Origin: Blastococcus sp. TF02-8
GTDB lineage: Bacteria > Actinomycetota > Actinomycetes > Mycobacteriales > Geodermatophilaceae
Assembly (NCBI RefSeq): GCF_003319175.1
Contig: NZ_QOHK01000001.1
Coordinates: 558,001 to 622,000 of the forward strand
Length of the DNA: 64,000 nucleotides
Reading direction: 5' to 3'
Numbering within the stretch: position 1 is the stretch's first letter; every line of letters begins with the position of its first letter. The translations under genes and the position numbers were made by a program. Of the stretch, positions 63,307 to 64,000 are shown piece after piece. Under the pieces are notes generated by a model. It was not told where the DNA came from. It made no database searches and saw nothing but the letters and a program-made list of their open reading frames with translations.

Positions 63307-64000
63307 GTGCAGGGCTTCGGAGTGGACATCGGCGGCAGCGGCATCAAGGGATGCCTGGTCGACCTGGACGAGGGTCGTCTCATCGGTGAGCGGGTGCGGA
63401 TCGAGACGCCGCAGCCCTCGCTGCCCGAGTCCGTCTACGGCGTGGTCGCGAGCATCGTCGACTCCTTCGGCTGGGCCGGGCACGTCGGCGTCACCTTCCC
63501 CGGGGTCATGAAGGCCGGGGTCGCCCACACCGCGGCGAACGTGGACAAGAGCTGGATCGGGACCGACGTCGACGCCGGCCTGGAGCAGCGCATCCCCGGT
63601 TCGGTGCAGACGCTGAACGACGCCGATGCCGCGGGCCTGGCCGAGATGCGGTACGGGGCGGGGCGCGACCGCGGCGGGGTGGTGCTCATGCTCACCTTCG
63701 GCACGGGCATCGGCAGCGCACTGTTCGTCGACGGGCGCCTGGTGCCCAACACCGAGTTCGGCCACATCCAGGTCGACGGCGAGGACGGCGAGCGCCGTGC
63801 CTCCGCGGCAGCCCGCGAGCGGGAAGAACTGAGCTATCCCGACTGGGCCGCCCGCGTGGACCGCTACCTCGACGTGCTCGAGGCCGGTCTCTGGCCCGAC
63901 CTGATCATCGTGGGGGGCGGGGTGAGCAAGAAGGCCCAGAAGTGGGTTCCCCTGCTCACCACGCGGACCCCGGTCGTCCCGGCGGAGCTGCAGAACGATG
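63307..64000 (+). CDS. ppgK: polyphosphate glucokinase, 5' part
   Basis: Phosphorylates glucose using polyphosphate or ATP. The first 231 codons are in the window; the C-terminus runs off the right edge. The ROK-type start GFGVDIGGSGIKGCLVDLDEG is the phosphate loop; VGVTFPGVMKAGV, LNDADAAGLAEMRYG with the catalytic aspartate, LTFGTGIGSALFVDGRLVPN, and the PPGK-specific LIIVGGGVSKKAQKW follow. The GTG at 63307 follows TACGCT by 6 nt. In M. tuberculosis sigA is next (Rv2703), so sigA is expected just beyond the window. Confidence 0.95.
   Translation, partial: MQGFGVDIGGSGIKGCLVDLDEGRLIGERVRIETPQPSLPESVYGVVASIVDSFGWAGHVGVTFPGVMKAGVAHTAANVDKSWIGTDVDAGLEQRIPGSVQTLNDADAAGLAEMRYGAGRDRGGVVLMLTFGTGIGSALFVDGRLVPNTEFGHIQVDGEDGERRASAAAREREELSYPDWAARVDRYLDVLEAGLWPDLIIVGGGVSKKAQKWVPLLTTRTPVVPAELQND

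Overview
The window is high-GC actinobacterial DNA. Gene content, GTG-rich starts, the coproporphyrin-type heme genes and gene order point to the Geodermatophilaceae (Blastococcus/Geodermatophilus/Modestobacter type). That placement is inferred from memory of gene families, not from a search. Genes are dense. Many starts sit 6-8 nt behind a TANNNT -10 box, implying leaderless mRNAs. I see no rRNA, tRNA, CRISPR array, phage or insertion sequence.

Left part (1-15 kb): nucleotide excision repair dominates, with the 5' end of uvrC, then uvrA and uvrB, all on the minus strand. Between them lie an amidase with a hexapeptide tandem repeat, a metallo-beta-lactamase-fold hydrolase, two peptidases facing each other across a perfect hairpin, and two TerC paralogues. 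The upstream terC copy is preceded by a clear yybP-ykoY (manganese) riboswitch.

15-25 kb: trehalose is made from glycogen by glgX, treY and treZ. A three-gene MacB-type efflux system on the opposite strand lies between treY and treZ. 25-35 kb: accessory genes, including a LAXTG-anchored beta-propeller/FN3 surface protein carrying two single-base frameshifts, an ATP-dependent ligase (LigC) and a stand-alone LigD-type polymerase (PrimC) around a secreted lipoprotein peptidase, a PilZ protein and a cold-shock gene.

35-64 kb: this matches, from memory, the conserved actinobacterial block around msrB, hemQ-hemY-hemE, DUF3000, RNase D, dxs, TrmA-type methyltransferase, K+ permease, ceoB/ceoC, DUF3159, OB-fold, DUF3710, dut, DUF4193, LytR_C, suhB and ppgK (M. 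tuberculosis Rv2674-Rv2702). A sugar ABC operon and a fadA-fadB beta-oxidation pair sit inside it.

The least explained signals are two families of dispersed structured repeats (19772/48755 and 60104/63240) whose stems appear to covary between copies, the leaderless start pattern, a possible anti-aptamer segment in the Mn riboswitch leader, and a CTG start for RNase D.
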